Translations under genes and position numbers: made by a program
NCBI RefSeq assembly: GCF_910589235.1
Contig: NC_060959.1
Location: 10,815,907-10,879,906 of the forward strand
Direction: 5' to 3'
From: Vespa crabro
Lineage: Eukaryota; Arthropoda; Insecta; Hymenoptera; Vespidae
DNA length: 64,000 nucleotides
In this document: piece after piece, positions 49,013 to 60,352 of the stretch
Position numbering within the stretch: position 1 is the stretch's first letter
How the letters are laid out: each line of letters begins with the position of its first letter
Notes under the pieces: generated by a model
The model's input: only the letters and a program-made list of their open reading frames with translations
Told to the model about the DNA's origin: nothing
Database searches by the model: none

Positions 49013-49153
49013 GAGAACACGTTGCTCGAGGCGGCTCTTACACAGATCTATCCATGCATATATCAGGCATTGTGCATAGCTGCTCTCACCTCAGTTATCT
49101 TAATTACATCTGTAATGCACACCGCAGTACCTGCAATGGGGCAAAGCATGCGT

Positions 49154-49187
49154 TTCTCTCTCTCTCTCTTTCTCTCTCTGTCTCTCA

Positions 49188-49219
<32 letters not shown>

Positions 49220-49227
49220 CTCTCTCT
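49154..49227. repeat. (CT)n microsatellite
   Basis: CT units with GTCT, CACT and TTCT interruptions. It is opposite in sense to the GA tract 140 bp upstream. Confidence 0.9.
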
Positions 49228-49719
49228 AACCTTCTCAACACGTTGTATGTATTCGCAGATAGGTGATCCTACTTGCTCCCAAAACCCTAAAATACACGAA
49301 TATTCGTACTCGTTCATCGACGTGTGTGTATATAGGTATGTGAAATCGAGCATCGCTTAAGCTCCATTTGTAATCCCGATTTCTGACGTTGATCGTGAAG
49401 TAATGAGTGTGAATATGAATAAGCATTTTACGTTTAAATCCCTCTCCGAGATCGAGAAATTCTGATCCGATCCTTATCTAAATATCATTCTCTAATATTA
49501 ATATAATAAAACAAATCCATTAATTATTTATGAAATAGTAATGTCAATAGAAAATCTGAATTAAGGAATAAGCATTTTTTTGAATAACTATAAGAACGAA
49601 CATTTTCTTTTTTTCTTTTTTTACATTCAAGATCTTTCGTTTCTTTTTCTTTTTTCCTTTGGTATCAGTGATAGATCGAACTAATGAAATTGATTTATTT
49701 AATTTAGTTAAGATATTTC

Positions 49720-49721
<2 letters not shown>

Positions 49722-49773
<52 letters not shown>

Positions 49774-49875
49774 ATCCGTATAGATAAAAAAAAGAAATAA
49801 AAAAGAAAGAAGAAAGAAGAAAGAGAAAAAAAGAGAAACAAATATGCCAAAGAACAAAAATGAAAGAAAAAAAAA
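49722..49875. repeat. (TA)n followed by A-rich tract
   Basis: TA to about 49771, then G-interrupted A-runs 49788-49875. Confidence 0.9.
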
Positions 49876-49986
49876 GAACGAAAACCAATATCGATAAGTA
49901 ATTCCCATCGTGAAATTACATGAACGTGGAATAGATAAGAGAACTTTCTATATGTCGATGTTTGCGTTGATTCCTTGTGCATGTGG

Positions 49987-49989
<3 letters not shown>

Positions 49990-50050
<61 letters not shown>

Positions 50051-50255
50051 AGACGTATGCGGAGTATTTTGCGTAAGAAAGAGAGAGTGAGAGAGTCGAA
50101 GTTACAGCGTACAAGCGACGAACTCGACAACCATACGGGCTCGACGGAGTCTCGTAAGTGTATGTACGCATTCTATATCTTCCACTCTCTCTCTCTCTCC
50201 CTCTTTTCTTCTCTCACTTCCTTGCCCCTTCCCTTTCACTCTTTCCCTCACTTGC

Positions 50256-50287
<32 letters not shown>
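49990..50287. repeat. Three (CT)n tracts around a GC-richer patch
   Basis: CT at 49990-50045, 50184-50202 and 50259-50287. The unique patch 50090-50160 between them has no callable exon. Confidence 0.9.
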
Positions 50288-50582
50288 AGGTGACTCATAT
50301 TTGCTTCTCGGCTCCAACATAAACTCTAGTTTAACGCTCTAGTGTAATAACATAGATATCCGTGACCCTAAGGGCAATGCGTGAGAATCCCTTCCAAGTG
50401 GATGCTTCTCCTTTCTCATGGATTATGCGACTTCGAAATGGCTCGGAATTATTGAATACAAATTGTAGATATGTATGTGTAGATGCATACAAATATTATC
50501 TTGATTCATAAATATATATAGATATTTATATGTACATGTAAGTACATCGTAAAAAGTAAGATACATATGTTTGTGTGTATGC

Positions 50583-50586
<4 letters not shown>

Positions 50587-50618
<32 letters not shown>
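50587..50618. repeat. (TA)n microsatellite
   Basis: Sixteen AT units. Confidence 0.95.
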
Positions 50619-50624
<6 letters not shown>

Positions 50625-51433
50625 CGAATGCATAATATATACAAATTTAAAAATAAAAACAATCGCCTTTAAATAAATGTCATGTTACAAACAAAAATAT
50701 AGAATTTAAATAAAATTATATACATTTTAACAATTTTATTTAGAACAATGTGAGTTTAAACAATAGCTGAAGAGAAATGACATACACAGAGATATGTATT
50801 ATCGAAATATCGTTTCATGTTATATCAAAATACCATGACCTTTGCAGTTTTGCAAAATGGAATCGAACGAGTGGCATTTGTTACCGCGAGTGTACGGAAA
50901 GCATTTTGGTTAGTAGCAAATAATCGACCGGTTTTCCGGTTAGCTTATTAGCTCGCGTATCCGGCCATTATTTTGAAAGATCGAAAATGTATCTACAATA
51001 TAATAATATAATCGAACTAACGAGTATGTAGCCGTGCGCGTTACATTATACATACTCTCGATGGAGCAAACAAATGATTGTTAAATGAAACACGATGACA
51101 CTCCATATTCGTTGTTGTTGCTGCTGTTTCGAGTCCGATAAATCGTTCATTAAATTCTCTTTTGAGAGTTTAAATGAAAAGGAACGATCTTCACATGATG
51201 AAGGAGGAGAAGGAGGATTAGAAGAATAAGAATAAAAGGAAACAATAAGAAGAAAAAAAAGAAGCTAATAAAAGAGTTAAAGAACAAAAAGAAACATTGT
51301 GGGCTATGCCGATATTGCGACTTTGCCGTTCTCTATTTGAATAATCGATGTAAAGATATTTTCAGCTCGACAAACTTGAATTAAAATCTTTGTCAGGCGT
51401 CCTTCCTCTCCCATTCTCTTCTTTTCTCTTCTT

Positions 51434-51471
<38 letters not shown>

Positions 51472-51590
51472 CCAAATGAATAAATCGAACACTTGCTTTA
51501 ATCATTCCTCCATCAATATACGTGCATATATAATTAATATAATTATTATCGAAAGCTAATCATGCAAAAAACTACGTGAAGAAAAATAGA

Positions 51591-51628
<38 letters not shown>

Positions 51629-51723
51629 AAATAAACGAACTTAGTTGATCCGCTTGAAAATTTATTTCAATCGAACGGCTTTAATTCCCTATAATTTTCT
51701 CATGTTGTAAATCATCGAGCACT

Positions 51724-51761
<38 letters not shown>

Positions 51762-52473
51762 GAACACGTACATAATTCGTTATCAATGCGTTAACCGTAG
51801 ATAATTCTAGTTAATTACCGAACGAATTTCGAAATTTACATCGAATCGTGGCACACATTCGAGTACCTCGCGAAATGAGGAGAATCGGAAAAAGAAAAAT
51901 CATGAAAAAGGAAAAACGAAGTCAATTGAAATTGAAAACTGTACGTTTTCGAAATCTACCATCCTCTTCACCATTTACGCCTATTTAACAGCACCCTCAG
52001 CTTCACCGTTATTGTCATGGATACCAATATCATTTGGTATGGTAGCTTTTGCTTTCGTCGAACAAAATTATTCCCTGATTTTTCGTCTTCACTCCTGTCC
52101 GTAAGTATTAAAAGCGAGTAATTATTTCAACGGGGAAATTAATCTGATGAGTTAGTAGAAAGGGAAAGAGAAAATCCGTCTGAAATTACGCTTAGTCTTA
52201 CAGTTTGTTTGTCACGCTTCGAAAATAATGAATTTTTTACAATGAATAGATATTTAAAGAATGATATTATTATTGCAATATTTGTTAATTATTGATAAAA
52301 TAATTAATAGAATTCTTTTTGAAAATATTTGTCATACTATGGAATTAAAATTCATCATGAAAATTTATTAAAGTTCATTGTAAAAATCGATTCAAATACA
52401 TTTAGACGCAACTAATGTGTTTTCGAGATATTGATAATATCGATTCTATTATATCGATAATATTCGAGCACGT
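50619..52473. other. AT-rich unique DNA, no gene seen
   Basis: Includes an unusual ACCGGTTTTCCGGTTA at 50927-50942, a long T-run (51436-51466), GA (51595-51626) and TA (51727-51758). No exon is supported. Confidence 0.6.
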
Positions 52474-52826
52474 GATTAAAAAGAGGACATTTTTCCCTTT
52501 AAAACAACGTTTCTTTCAACCCTCTACGACTTTTGGTTCCAAAGTTATCGCCTTCGAAAGATTGCCATTCATAATTCGATAATAACATATGTTCGTAGTA
52601 CTATAAGTGAAAAAAGTATTTACGCTAGTCAGCTGAGCGGCTCGCGTAAATTCCAAGAATTTATATAGGTCAGTGAGTCAATGTCCACTTTATCAATGAA
52701 ATTATGTATATCAATGTATTAACGAAACTATTTGTTTTTTAAATTGGAATATCTCCGGTATTAAAGGCCGTAGAGAGTTGAAACAAAAACCATATTAAAA
52801 TGTACATTTTCCTCTATCCTTTGATC
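52474..52826. mobile_element. Possible MITE-like foldback element (relic)
   Basis: An imperfect inverted repeat. The left segment 52513-52547 aligns with the reverse complement of 52749-52783 at 26 of 35 positions, sharing TTTCAAC, CTCTACG and a final TAT. Weaker similarity continues outwards (ACATTTT, AGAGGA, GATNAAA), suggesting ends near 52474 and 52826. A strong stem-loop sits in the middle (52618-52651). No transposase frame and no clear target-site duplication are visible, so a non-autonomous element or an ancient inverted duplication are both possible. Confidence 0.4.
52618..52651. other. Stem-loop inside the foldback element
   Basis: ATTTACGCTAGTC pairs with GGCTCGCGTAAAT: 11 Watson-Crick pairs, one G-T pair and one mismatch, with the loop AGCTGAG plus its closing bases. 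Confidence 0.7.
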
Positions 52827-52839
52827 ATATTATTAATAA

Positions 52840-53165
52840 CAATTAACAATTTGTTATAAACAATATTTTATAAGAAACTTTTTGCAATTAATTTTTTTTC
52901 GACTAACGCTAAATAATCCACACACACACACATATATATACATGCATTTGACAATTTGTTATAAACAATTTGTTATAAACAATCGAAATAATTCATTTTT
53001 TTAATTAACACTAAATAATTCATACATATATATATATATGCATTTAATGTATGCATTTGACGATTTGTTATAAACAATTTGTTATAAACAATTTGTTGTA
53101 AAAAATGTTCATAATTCATCTTTCTTCATGTATGCATTTAATAATTTGTTATAAACAATGTTGTT
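52840..53165. repeat. Degenerate tandem repeat of about 105 bp with ATTTGTTATAAACAA blocks
   Basis: AATTTGTTATAAACAAT occurs at 52848 (one copy), 52952 (two), 53061 (three, the last diverged) and 53141 (one). Block starts are 104, 109 and 80 bp apart. Three blocks are preceded by GCATTTGAC or GCATTTAAT, and CTAAATAATYCA is shared between units. The TTGTT/AACAA ends of each block are inverted. It starts just beyond the right end of the foldback element. Confidence 0.75.
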
Positions 53166-55575
53166 TAAACAAACATGTTTTTTTAGAAAACAAAAAAATA
53201 AAATAAAATACTTTCGTTTCAGACTTACTCGATTTCGGAACATTCTAATAGGACAATGATGCAGTATGATCCCTTACCTGAAACATAAAAAAATTATAAA
53301 TCATTAGTATATGTTCTCCTAATGATACAATACTATGCACGTGTTATATGACAAAGAAAAAAAAAAAAAAAAAAAAGAATTTTGAGACATCATATCAATT
53401 ACAAATGTTATCAGAGGACAAGCAATTATTCGAAACAATCGGTCCATTAATCTGAATTCTAATCGATCGAATGTCTAGTTTCAATTTCATTCGTAGAAAA
53501 AGTCACGCGAGACCTTAAATGAAATCGATTGTTAAAAGATAAAATTCTTTGTTTTTTTAGGAACGTTGAGTCACAGATACCAAAACACATTACCAATTTT
53601 GAAAATAATAAGTGATAGCGTGCGAACGCGATGAGGACCTTGAGATAATTAGCGAAGCATCGATGATGGTGATGGCGTGTTGCATGTTGAGTCGCCGAGC
53701 AAACGAACACCCTATATTTAAGGTATGATTAATTATTTATAGAACGCCCTAGAAAGAGACGAACGAGAGGCATAATTTTCCCTCGACGAGAGGGCTCTTC
53801 CATAATTACTTTGTTTCCATCACGAGACCAAAGGCAATTAACCAAGGATACTTACTACATGGAAGTAAACAGTGCAACGGCTGGACAACACATGTTACAT
53901 TTTCCTAATTCAGAAACGTTCGATCGATAATTTTAATACTTTTGGTAGAGGGTCGATCCGATATTTGAACAAGAAAATTTATTGATTATTATTATATAGT
54001 TCTATGTGCTTCAACTTCATGAAAAGCCAAAGTTCGTTCGATTCCTAATAATATAATTATTATATACATATTTACATATAATTATAAATAACGTATTAAT
54101 TTATTAATTAAAGATCCAAAATACGTAACTGAGACAAAACTCTTCGAAATTCTTTAAAATATTTCATACGTATATTTCATTGAATATCTCACGTTTATTT
54201 CCAATTATTATTACTTCGAAATAAAAGATAAAAATCAAATAAATAACGTTATAAAGGAGTTACGATTTATATGGAATATAAGCTATGTATTATCTCGCGT
54301 ATGATATACACACATATTCGCTTATTCACCTCAATTGCAGCATATCTATGGCTTTTGCTTCCTTTATGTCCGGTTTATTGTCTCGCGATAAAGAGCTTGG
54401 GGCATACAGAAGAGAAAGAGGGAAGGAAAGAGAGGGAGGAAGAGAGAGAGAGAGAGAAAGAGAGAAAGAGAGAGGGAAGTAGAGTGTATAAGACCGATTA
54501 TAAATATCGTAGATGGTGCTTGCACTTCGGGCGTGGTCATTCTAAAGCATTAATCACTGGACTTTGGAGAGATGGCTGGAAATGGGTGGCACGTGATAGG
54601 TGGTATGTAAGTAACAGAATTAATCCCCCATGAACTATTCGCTCGACTTCTAACCAAAAACTTTCACATTCTACGAAAACCATGCGGTTTCAACGGACGA
54701 TGGCTATGAGTACGCTTTTTGATTCGAGTTAATCGTCCAGCAGATCACGATTGAGTTGATAATCTTCAATCATTATTTAGATAGAACGGAGTGAATAATT
54801 AAATCATCATGGAGGATTATTAAAAATATTGAAAGAGAAAAAAAAGAATTTGTTCTCGCTGAAGATAAAATGATTTTTTTTTTTTTAAAATGATTAATAT
54901 AATAATAAAATTTGTATCGTCGAACAACATTCTATTGATACTAAATCAAATCCGATCCATTTATCGCTGAAAGAATGCTTAAGTTTTTAGGGTTACCTTA
55001 TCTTACGAACAATATGTAAGTAAAGTTGGCGTAAAGTTTCATGTTGGACCATGTCGCCTAAGCGAAGTAGGCGGTACTCTAGGAAAGAGAGTAAGAGATA
55101 TAGATAAGAAGGGAAGGTTAGAGAAGGAGAGAGGGAAGGTAAGGCTGGATGGTTCGGCTTGCAGGTTCTTGCGGCATGGCTGAGCGGTTTAAGCAAGGCG
55201 TTAAATAGCTTGCAAGTTTCCTCGCAGCAAAACAATGTGGTCCCGAGTGTGAACCTGGCAGCCGTGCTTCATAGAAAGTTCCCTTGAAACCGACGGTTAC
55301 AAGTTACTGCCTGGAATGTCTATGCGATTTAAATGCATTTAACCATCAGACTCTTCATCGTCAGATTTGATTTGAATAAAATAATTCATTAGAAAGATAT
55401 TTGAATTTTTCATAAATAGATTTCGTTATCGTTAAATAAGGATAAGGGGAAAGCTAAGAACGATTCTGATGACATAGAAAACAAATCTACATAATAGTAC
55501 TAACTAGTAGAAACTGTCGGACACGGTAGAATAAATGGTCTTTGCATGTCATTATCTCGCAGAACATGGCTTAAT
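53166..55575. other. Mostly unique DNA, no gene called
   Basis: Poly-A at 53358-53378 and degenerate (GA)n at 54438-54478. 54480-54720 and 55060-55330 are GC-richer. At 55163 a CAG is followed by an open plus frame of about 45 codons ending at a TGA near 55289, but there is no polypyrimidine tract. The minus frame 54993-55235 overlaps it, so neither is called. Confidence 0.5.
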
Positions 55576-56091
55576 CTACTTCTCGAACAAGTGAACCCCA
55601 AGAATGCGAGACACACAAACCGAGACATCAAAGTCTTCCATTGGAACACTTAGCGGAGTCGAACGAACGAGATCCGGCACGAGTAGCCGGACAGAGGCAT
55701 TAGGAGTCTCCTCAACGAAATTATGATCCCGTTTGGTTTGCACCGGATCGCGCTGAGGGGAGAAGGCTAAACGTGATTGCATAACAATGAAGGGGATTCC
55801 GGGAATTGCTTTTACGTGTCCGGAATTACTGCAAGGGCTACAATAGTCCGCGAAGCTGCATACCTGCAGCCAAGCGCTGAGAGGGCGAGACGAAATAGCG
55901 GAAGGGAGTCGTGGAGGTGAGTGAGTGAGCGAGCGAGAGGACGAAGTGGAGGAGAAGCTAGAAGGAGGATGAGGAGGTGGTCGTGGTAGCGATGATGGTG
56001 GAGGAGGACTATGCGGGTGAGCATTATGCGTCATTGGGTAATCTGGCGAACGGTTCAATTGAAGCGGCTGGCATGTCGGGCATGTGGACAT
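55576..56091 (-). CDS. Candidate Pro/Ser-rich protein, 171 codons, unknown
   Basis: This is one of the longest open frames here not made mainly of simple repeats. Counting from the previous stop it is about 230 codons. The chosen start is the ATG at 56091 with A at -3. The product begins MSTCPTCQPLQLN, then has a Pro/Ser/His-rich, probably disordered part (residues about 20-70), then about 100 residues of mixed composition ending GVHLFEK. The DNA is clearly GC-richer than its surroundings. A donor-like CTGCAG|GTATGC at 55862-55863 inside the frame could mean the true exon ends there. A plus-strand GGAG|GTGAGTGAG near 55917 is a competing signal. No known domain is recognised. Part of the length comes from a degenerate purine-rich stretch, so chance cannot be excluded. 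Confidence 0.25.
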   Translation of the reverse strand: MSTCPTCQPLQLNRSPDYPMTHNAHPHSPPPPSSLPRPPPHPPSSFSSTSSSRSLTHSPPRLPSAISSRPLSAWLQVCSFADYCSPCSNSGHVKAIPGIPFIVMQSRLAFSPQRDPVQTKRDHNFVEETPNASVRLLVPDLVRSTPLSVPMEDFDVSVCVSRILGVHLFEK

Positions 56092-56211
56092 AATGGAGCA
56101 TCCGTCTCTGGACGATAAGCGTGTAGGAGGATGAGGAGATGGTGCGTGTATGCGTGTTCTAGTCTTCCTCTCTAGCTTGTTCAGATCTCGGCAACGGAAG
56201 CGGCATATCAC

Positions 56212-57540
56212 AAAACTGTCGATTTCGAGAACGTCTATTAGTAAACTTACTTCACGATTCTATTCCTAGATACCTAACTAGATAATACCATTCCGCCAAT
56301 ATTATCCGTCAATATCTCCATAAATATTTTCCTCTACAAATGATTCGATGAAGAATATGATTTCAATGAGAACGATAATCATTAGCAGATTATGATTCCT
56401 AACAGGCGATGGATATAATTCCTTGCAATTTAACAGAATTCTCCTAACCCCTCTCATTGCAAGCCGTTCTCATTCATTATTCGTTTGAAACACATGTGCG
56501 CTCGCTTTGTTTCCTCGAATATTTCGAGTACTGGGGCAAGTCTACGAGCGATACGTAAGTACCTATAATCTGATAAATTATGTTTCATGATCTCGTATCG
56601 CTTGATTGTTCGTCGAGTATCGACTATATACATTAAGGTATATCTCTAGGGTTTAAAGGGCACGTTCTAAGAGAAATTATTTCGATGAACGTTAAATATC
56701 TAACAGATCGAGAAATTAAAGTAATCACATTACATCGTTATATCGATATCTAAAGGATTTTTATATCGAATTATCACTTTATTCGAATCCAATAAAATTC
56801 TTGAAGAACCGAGAAAGAGATAAGAGAATCAAAAGTCGTTCGGCAAGATAATTTCAATACTGGCCAACGTTATATATCAGAATTTGCTGGTACCAACGAA
56901 GTAGTAGAAGAGAATCTTCTTCGATATTCGCATCGATGCATTCGTAGGCTGCACGTATACGATAAGGAAAACCTATCCGGTGCACTTACGCCGATCAAAT
57001 GGCTCGTTTTTACGATTCCGGATGGTCCATGAGAGGAATTTTATTCCCTGTACAAAAGGCTATTTCTTATCGAAAGTGGAAAAGGCTTTGCTTCTTGAAA
57101 GATTTATGTACCACATCTTATATCGGGACCATTTAACTTTTCATGGGGAAAAACGAAAAAAAAGAAAAAGAAAAAAGAAATTAAAAAAAAATAAAAACTA
57201 ATTTATTTCACGCCAATCAACGATTATCATTCGATATTTAGGTAAATTTTGACGCGTATCCTTTCATTTATCTTTTTTTTTTGTTTTTTGTTTTTTTTTT
57301 TATCGACTTGAAATCGAATTCAATTTCCAATTCGTGGTCGCATGAATTTTTCTTGGATATTTTATATTTTCTTTTCCTTTCGTTCAAAGACACCGTTATC
57401 ACTGATAACAACGTTTCAAAGGACGTCTCGGTGCTTTCTACTGTTAGTCCGAAAGTTAACGGTACGGAGTTCCGTCATTTTCCGACGTATACATTTAACT
57501 ACGCGTTATCCGTAGAGACGTGTTCGTGTGTGTCTGTGTG
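56212..57540. other. Unique AT-rich DNA, no gene seen
   Basis: Ordinary unique sequence to 57100, then A-rich (57150-57197) and T-rich (57270-57302) tracts. No RNA gene or splice structure is visible. Confidence 0.6.
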
Positions 57541-57772
57541 TGTATGTATGTATGTATGTATGTATGTATTTGTGTGTGTGCGTGGCTCTTGCGATTGCCA
57601 GTATGCGTGTTCAATTTCCGATAGTTACGGCAGCAGCGCCAAAGGGTCGGTAAAGTTCAATTTCACCGGCCTAACTTTGAACTCTCTCTTTCTCTCTTTC
57701 TCTCTCATTCTATCTTTTTCTTTTCACACATACATACATACATACATACATACATACATACATACATACATA
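57541..57772. repeat. Inverted (TATG)n and (CATA)n tetranucleotide arrays
   Basis: TATG units at 57541-57569 and CATA units at 57727-57772 are reverse complements about 160 bp apart, giving a stem of up to about 29 bp. Together with A-rich DNA downstream they keep one plus frame open for 266 codons (57281-58081). That frame has no ATG before the repeat and is regarded as an artefact. Confidence 0.9.
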
Positions 57773-57958
57773 GATACACGATACGCATACTTCAGAAATA
57801 CTTTCTCATGTGTATATGAGAGAGATAAAAAGAGGAGGGGGAGAAGGATGCTATCCTTTTGTCGGAGCCGAACGCTTGAATTTTACAAGTTTTCCTCGAC
57901 GGAAATAAGAGCGCGATATTCGAAGAAGAGAACGAACGTGGGACTTTCGGGAGTAAAG

Positions 57959-58300
57959 AAAAAAAAAAAAAAAGAAAGAAAGAAAAAAATTGAAAAAAGA
58001 AAGCGGGAAAGAAAGAAAAAGGGAAAGAAGGAAAAGGAAAAGAGAGAAAACTGCTCGTTTTCGTGTTCTCTCGCTATATAAAAGCCTTGTTTTTCAATTT
58101 CGTTCAAAGAACCGAGACTATTGTTCGACGTGCTTGTCTCGAACCACTTCATGGCTTTACGGATTCGTCTATTGGAAATTTATATTATATAAGGGGGAAA
58201 AAAAAAAATTATATATGTCAAATTTAAATTAAAAAATAAAAGAGAATAAAAGAACGAGAAAAGAGAGAGAAAAAGGAAAAAAGAAAAAAAAAAAAAACGA
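57959..58300. repeat. A-rich tracts
   Basis: 57959-58050 and 58197-58300 are G-interrupted A-runs. The 140 bp between them is unique. Confidence 0.85.
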
Positions 58301-59650
58301 AATATATCCAACAGACACTTTCATATTTCCATAATTTAGATAGAAATCACGTGGCGGCCATTCTCTACGGATAATATAATTCTCCTATTACACCGCAGAC
58401 CCTTCTTCCACGTCATATATTCCATTCCAGTGTCCCAAAATTTGCTGGAACAAAGCCTACCGCGTCCCTCTATTTTAACACTGCCCATACATCAATGATG
58501 CAAACATGTCAGTTCCTTTTTGATAAAGGGCGCGTTACATTCTGCTAAAACATATCTTCTCTTGAAAATTTCAAAGGACAAAATTCTTCTGTTCTACGAC
58601 TCATACGCATAGGCACATACACACACACACACACACACATATGTATATATAATACGCTTAATCATAATAAGTGAAAACAGATAGAGTATATCGTAAGTAA
58701 ACGAGTAGCAATTTCCAAACGTGTCCGAATTGCGATTGGAAAGGAAACATAGAAATCACTAATAGTAAGATTTCAATCAGAAGCCATTACGACAGCCGGT
58801 TATGTCGGCATCGAGGGGTTCGACTCTCCCTTTCGGGTCAGTGAAGTATGTACTACCTCAGATAGAAAGAGAGAAAGAGAAAAGGGTGATAGTTTTCATG
58901 GTGATAGTGGTGGTGATGGTGGTGGTGGTAGTGATGGTGAGGTCACAGGGATGGAAAAGGGCAAAATCGCCATATTGAAGTTGTTACTCATCGTCTGGAG
59001 ACCTTGGCAAACATCATCAAGATATTTCGAGTAGTACAATGGCGATCTTCTTCTTCCTTATTCCTCTTCTATCTCTTTCTTTCCTTCTCACTCTTCCTAT
59101 TCGAAAATGAAGGTCACAGTGATATACTCGAATCAACCATCGTGTACCAGCCTATTTCTATCTATTCCTTGAGAAAAAGAGAAAGAAGAATGAAAAATGA
59201 AGTTCCATGAAACGTGGAATTCGAGTAATTTAGATATGACATCGTGGCCACGCGCAACCGAGTTTCAATGGAATAATAGATAGAAGGACGAATAAAAGTT
59301 GTTGAATATCATGAGAGGGTTGTTGACGTTTTATGATGTTACAAAAATATTCAGAAGTATATAATAGGAAATTTGTGAATTACGTGATATAGATCGAACA
59401 ACTTTTTTAGAAATATTTATCATAAATCTAAATGATCGAAACAGTCCTTAAGGGAGGAAAGAAAAACAAAACAAAATATATTGATTAGCAACTTTTTCAA
59501 CTGATTTTTTTTTTGTCTTGATCGATGAATGTAAAAAAATCGTTGAGTAGTGAAAGAAAAACGGACTTCTCTAAAAATTAAACTCATTCATCGAGTTCAC
59601 TATACATACGTACATGCATATATATATATATATACATAATATACATATAT
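58301..59650. other. Unique DNA with (CA)n and (GGT)n tracts, no gene seen
   Basis: (CA)n at 58618-58639 and GGT/GAT triplets at 58901-58940. The remaining sequence carries only short frames. Confidence 0.55.
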
Positions 59651-59680
59651 ACATGTGTATATATATATACACACCACTCA

Positions 59681-59893
59681 ATGGTTCTCGATAATTTTCA
59701 AGCGTCGCGCGAGGTACTCGAATTGCACTCGACCGCGAAGCAATTGGACGGCTCGCGCCCCTTGTCTCGCCCATCTCGTACGCCCCTTTGTGAGGAAAAA
59801 AAATCGTACCGCGTTATTTGCCAGCTACGCGGAAAACAATTTCTCGTTCGCGCGAAAAAGCTCGGGCCCGCGCGTCCCCAGCGAACCGATTAA
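59681..59893 (+). CDS. Candidate 70-residue protein in a CpG-rich patch
   Basis: The ATG at 59681 has A at -3 and G at +4 (CTCAATGG). The frame runs 70 codons to TAA, starting MVLDNFQASREVLELHSTAK. The product is basic in its second half (KKLGPARPQRTD at the end), with no signal peptide, membrane helix or known domain. The DNA is exceptionally CpG-rich (about 29 CpG between 59703 and 59890), unlike anything else nearby, and contains TTCGCGCGAA (59847-59856), an E2F-like palindrome. A second plus frame (59655-60014) is open across the same DNA, so openness may reflect base composition. It could also be a promoter or 5' exon. Confidence 0.2.
   Translation: MVLDNFQASREVLELHSTAKQLDGSRPLSRPSRTPLCEEKKSYRVICQLRGKQFLVRAKKLGPARPQRTD
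59703..59890. promoter_or_regulatory. CpG-dense patch, possible promoter or CpG island
   Basis: About 29 CpG in some 188 bp at roughly 57% GC, nearly twice the number expected from base composition. Flanking DNA is AT-rich with (TA)n immediately upstream. Confidence 0.3.
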
Positions 59894-60352
59894 TCCTCCA
59901 CGTGCTAGTATGGAACAAAGTATACGTGTGTGTTTTGAAAAGGTAATTGTTATTGCAAAGTTTGACAAAGTTCTTCAATTTTTACTTTCTGTTGTTACGA
60001 TAACGTATAAATAATAAAGCGAAAGGAAAATTCTACGATCGGCTAATCGAAAGTTAAAAATAAAACATTCTTATACGTGTTTATTCAAAATTGAAATAAT
60101 AAGGAACAAATGATATATTAAAAATAGAGAAAAGAAAAGAAAATGAAAACGATCTCAAAAAGATTAAGAACCCCACGAAGAAGAGCCGATGGAACGGACC
60201 CACGTCAAGTGACGCAGAAGAATTCGATATGGCCAACAACGACCAGGGTTTCGTTTTGCTTCTCGAAGGTCAACGAAATTACATTTCCATTGTGTCTCGG
60301 GACATTCGCATTCGAATCAGAAGCGAACATATATCCACGTTTCAACGGGACG

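Noticed and set aside
52840..53165. CRISPR-like array
   Set aside because: Blocks are unevenly spaced, degenerate and AT-rich, in eukaryotic DNA. It is a tandem repeat with no spacers of regular length.
55177..55187. tRNA-like A box TGGCTGAGCGG
   Set aside because: A perfect A-box match, but no B box, no anticodon stem and no matching acceptor stem within 100 bp.
54993..55289. Opposing open frames with protein-like composition
   Set aside because: Frames on both strands overlap, there is no ATG or polypyrimidine tract supporting either, and their length is within chance expectation.
57281..58081. 266-codon plus-strand frame, the longest in the window
   Set aside because: No ATG before the TATG repeat. 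Much of the length comes from poly-T, (TATG)n, (CATA)n and A-rich tracts. The unique parts, although open, have no recognisable domain.
58817..58826. tRNA-like B box GGTTCGACTC
   Set aside because: The T-stem has a mismatch and no 5' acceptor or A box is found upstream.
58846..58860. Minus strand TGAGGTAGTA resembles the let-7 5' end
   Set aside because: Only the first 10 bases match; the rest differs and no precursor hairpin is seen.
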